NCBI GenBank assembly: GCA_030141605.1
Contig: JAQGDQ010000621.1
Location: 1 to 40,888 of the forward strand
Source of the DNA: Tubiluchus corallicola
Taxonomy: Eukaryota > Priapulida > Priapulimorpha > Priapulimorphida > Tubiluchidae
Length of the DNA: 40,888 nucleotides
Direction: 5' to 3'
The translations under genes and the position numbers were made by a program. The first letter of the stretch is position 1; each line of letters begins with the position of its first letter. Positions 37,501 to 40,500 of this stretch are shown one piece after another. Under the pieces are notes generated by a model. That model saw nothing but the letters and a program-made list of their open reading frames with translations, was not told the origin of the DNA and made no database searches.

Positions 37501-40500
37501 TTTGTACATGGTTCTTCCATCAATGATGTAGTATTTATTGATTTTAGAACTGATAATAGAAAAGAAAAAGAAAAAGAAGAAACCAAAGAAAGAAGTAGTT
37601 ACTGAAGAGATAACTCTTGAAGTAGAAGAAATAGAGCAAGTCGAAGAGGAAACAGTACCAGAAGAAATAACTTTAGAATTAGTGGAAGAGGTACCAACAG
37701 AAGTTCCAGAAGAAGTTGCTGAAGCAGGTTTGTTCTGATTTTACAAGTTACTTAAATTGACCTCGCAGGTCAAGTAGGTTGTTGACTCTTGTTCTGTCTT
37801 CTGGAATCATGCTGGCTGCTCTAATTTGGTATCAGCAAAGTAGTCTGGATGCATTGGCTGAGGTGGTTTGTAATAGCTTTTTTTAATTTTTTATTATTAG
37901 CTTTGCTATACGAGTGTTTATGTACTTGAAATGGTATAAGATCATTTTATTATTAAACATTTATACCTGTTGGTTAAATGCTTCTTGCAGCTGTAAGATT
38001 ATCATTACTGGTTTTTTAGAATTGGTACCTGAAAAGAAGAAGAAGAAAAAGAAACCAAAGAAAGAAGAAGAAGTGGTTACAGAGGAGATAACTATTGAAG
38101 AAGTAGAGGTTGAAGAAGTTGTTGAAGAAACTGTACCTGAAGAAATTACACTTGAACTTGTTGAAGAGGTGCCAGTAGAAATAACAGAAGAAGTTGTTGA
38201 GGAAGGTTTGTGTAATTTTGCATTTACATTTTTCATAAAGATTTGGCCTGTTTTGATTTTTGTAGTATAGTTGAAATTCAACAGATGATTGAAACCAGCA
38301 TTCAAAAAGGAAAAAAATTAAAGCAAAAATGAAATGGTTATTTGCAGAAGAAACAGGCTCTGGTAAGTTAGAGGCTAGATGGTTTGTTAGAAAAGTTGGT
38401 CATTTATTCTAAAAGCAATTTCTACTTTTTTTGCTTACACTTGTCCAAATTGTAGCCTATTTATTTTTTATTTTTGTTTTGTACATCTTTCTTCCATCAA
38501 TTATGTAGTATTTACTGATTTTAGAACTGATAATAGAAAAGAAAAAGAAGAAGAAGAAGCCAAAGAAAGAAGTAGTTACTGAAGAGATAACTCTTGAAGT
38601 AGAAGAAATAGAGCAAGTCGAAGAGGAAACAGTACCAGAAGAAATAACTTTAGAATTAGTGGAAGAGGTACCAACAGAAGTTCCAGAAGAAGTTGCTGAA
38701 GCAGGTTTGTTCTGATTTTAAAAGTTACTTAAATTGACCTCGCATGTCAAGTAGGTTGTTGACTCTTGTTCTGTCTTCTGGAATCATGCTGGCTGCTCTA
38801 ATTTGGTATCAGCAAAGTAGTCTGGATGCATTGGCTGAGGTGGTTTGTAATAGCTTTTTTTATTTTTTATTATTAGCTTTGGTATACGAGTGTTTATGTT
38901 CTTGAAATGGTATAAGATCATTTTATTATTAAACATTTATACCTGTTGGTTAAATGCTTCTTGCAGCTGTAAGATTATCATTACTGGTTTTTTAGAATTG
39001 GTACCTGAAAAGAAGAAGAAGAAAAAGAAACCAAAGAAAGAAGAAGAAGTGGTTACAGAGGAGATAACTATTGAAGAAGTAGAGGTTGAAGAAGTTGTTG
39101 AAGAAACTGTACCTGAAGAAATTACACTTGAACTTGTTGAAGAGGTGCCAGTAGAAATAACAGAAGAAGTTGTTGAAGAAGGTTTGTGCAATTTTGCATT
39201 TACATTTTTCATAAACATTTGGCTTGTTTTCGTAGTATAGTTGAAATTCAACAGATGATTGAAAACAGCATTCAAAAAGGAAAAAATTAAAGCAAGAATG
39301 AAATTGACAATTGCAGAAGAAACAGGCTCTGGTAAGTTAGAGGATAGTCGGTTTGTTAGAAAAGTTGGTCATTTATTCTAAGAGCAATTTCTACTTTTTT
39401 TGCTTACACTTGTCCAAATTGTAGGCTATTTATTTTTGATTTTTTGTTTTGTACATGGTTCTTCCATCAATTATGTAGCATTTATTGATTTTAGAACTGA
39501 TAATAGAAAAGAAAAAGAAGAAGAAGAAACCAAAGAAAGAAGTAGTTACTGAAGAGATAACTCTTGAAGTAGAAGAAATAGAGCAAGTGGAAGAGGAAAC
39601 TGTACCAGAAGAAATAACTTTAGAATTAGTTGAAGAGGTACCAACAGAAGTTCCAGAAGAAGTGGTTGAAGCAGGTTTGTTCTGATTTTAAAAGTTACTT
39701 AAATTGACCTCACAGGTCAAGTAGGTTTTTGACTCTTGTTCTGTCTTCTGGAATCATGCTGGCTGCTCTAATTTGGTACCAGCAAAGTAGTCTGGATGCA
39801 TTGGCTGAGGTGGTTTGTAATAGCTTTTTTTAATTTTTTATTATTAGCTTTGCTATACGAGTGTTTATGTACTTGAAATGGTATAAGATCATTTTATTAT
39901 TAAACATTTATACCTGTTGGTTAAATGCTTCTTGCAGCTGCAAGATTATCATTACTGGTTTTTTAGAATTGGTACCTGAAAAGAAGAAGAAGAAAAAGAA
40001 ACCAAAGAAAGAAGAAGAAGTGGTTACAGAGGAGATAACTATTGAAGAAGTAGAGGTTGAAGAAGTTGTTGAAGAAACTGTACCTGAAGAAATTACACTT
40101 GAACTTGTTGAAGAGGTGCCAGTAGAAATAACAGAAGAAGTTTTTGAGGAAGGTTTGTGTAATTTTGCATTTACATTTTTCATAAAGATTTGGCCTGTTT
40201 TGATTTTCGTAGTATAGTTGAAATTCAACAGATGATTGAAACCAGCATTCAAAAAGTAAAAAAATTAAAGCAAAAATGAAATGGTTATTTGCAGAAAAAA
40301 TAGGCTATGGTAAGTTAGAGGATAGTCGGTTTGTTAGAAAAGTTGGTCTTTTATTCTGTTACTGAAGAGATAACTCTTGAAGTAGAAGAAATAGAACAAG
40401 TGGAAGAGGAAATTGTACCAGAAGAAATAACTTTAGAATTAGTTGAAGAGGTACCAACAGAAGTTCCAGAAGAAGTTGCTGAAGCAGGTTTGTTCTGATT

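Noticed and set aside
30632-40252. Many minus-strand frames opposite the PEVK-like exons, rich in Phe or in Ser/Thr
   Set aside because: They are mirror readings of the purine-rich Lys/Glu exons (antisense of AAG and GAA). They recur only because the exons repeat, and they lack splice or start support.
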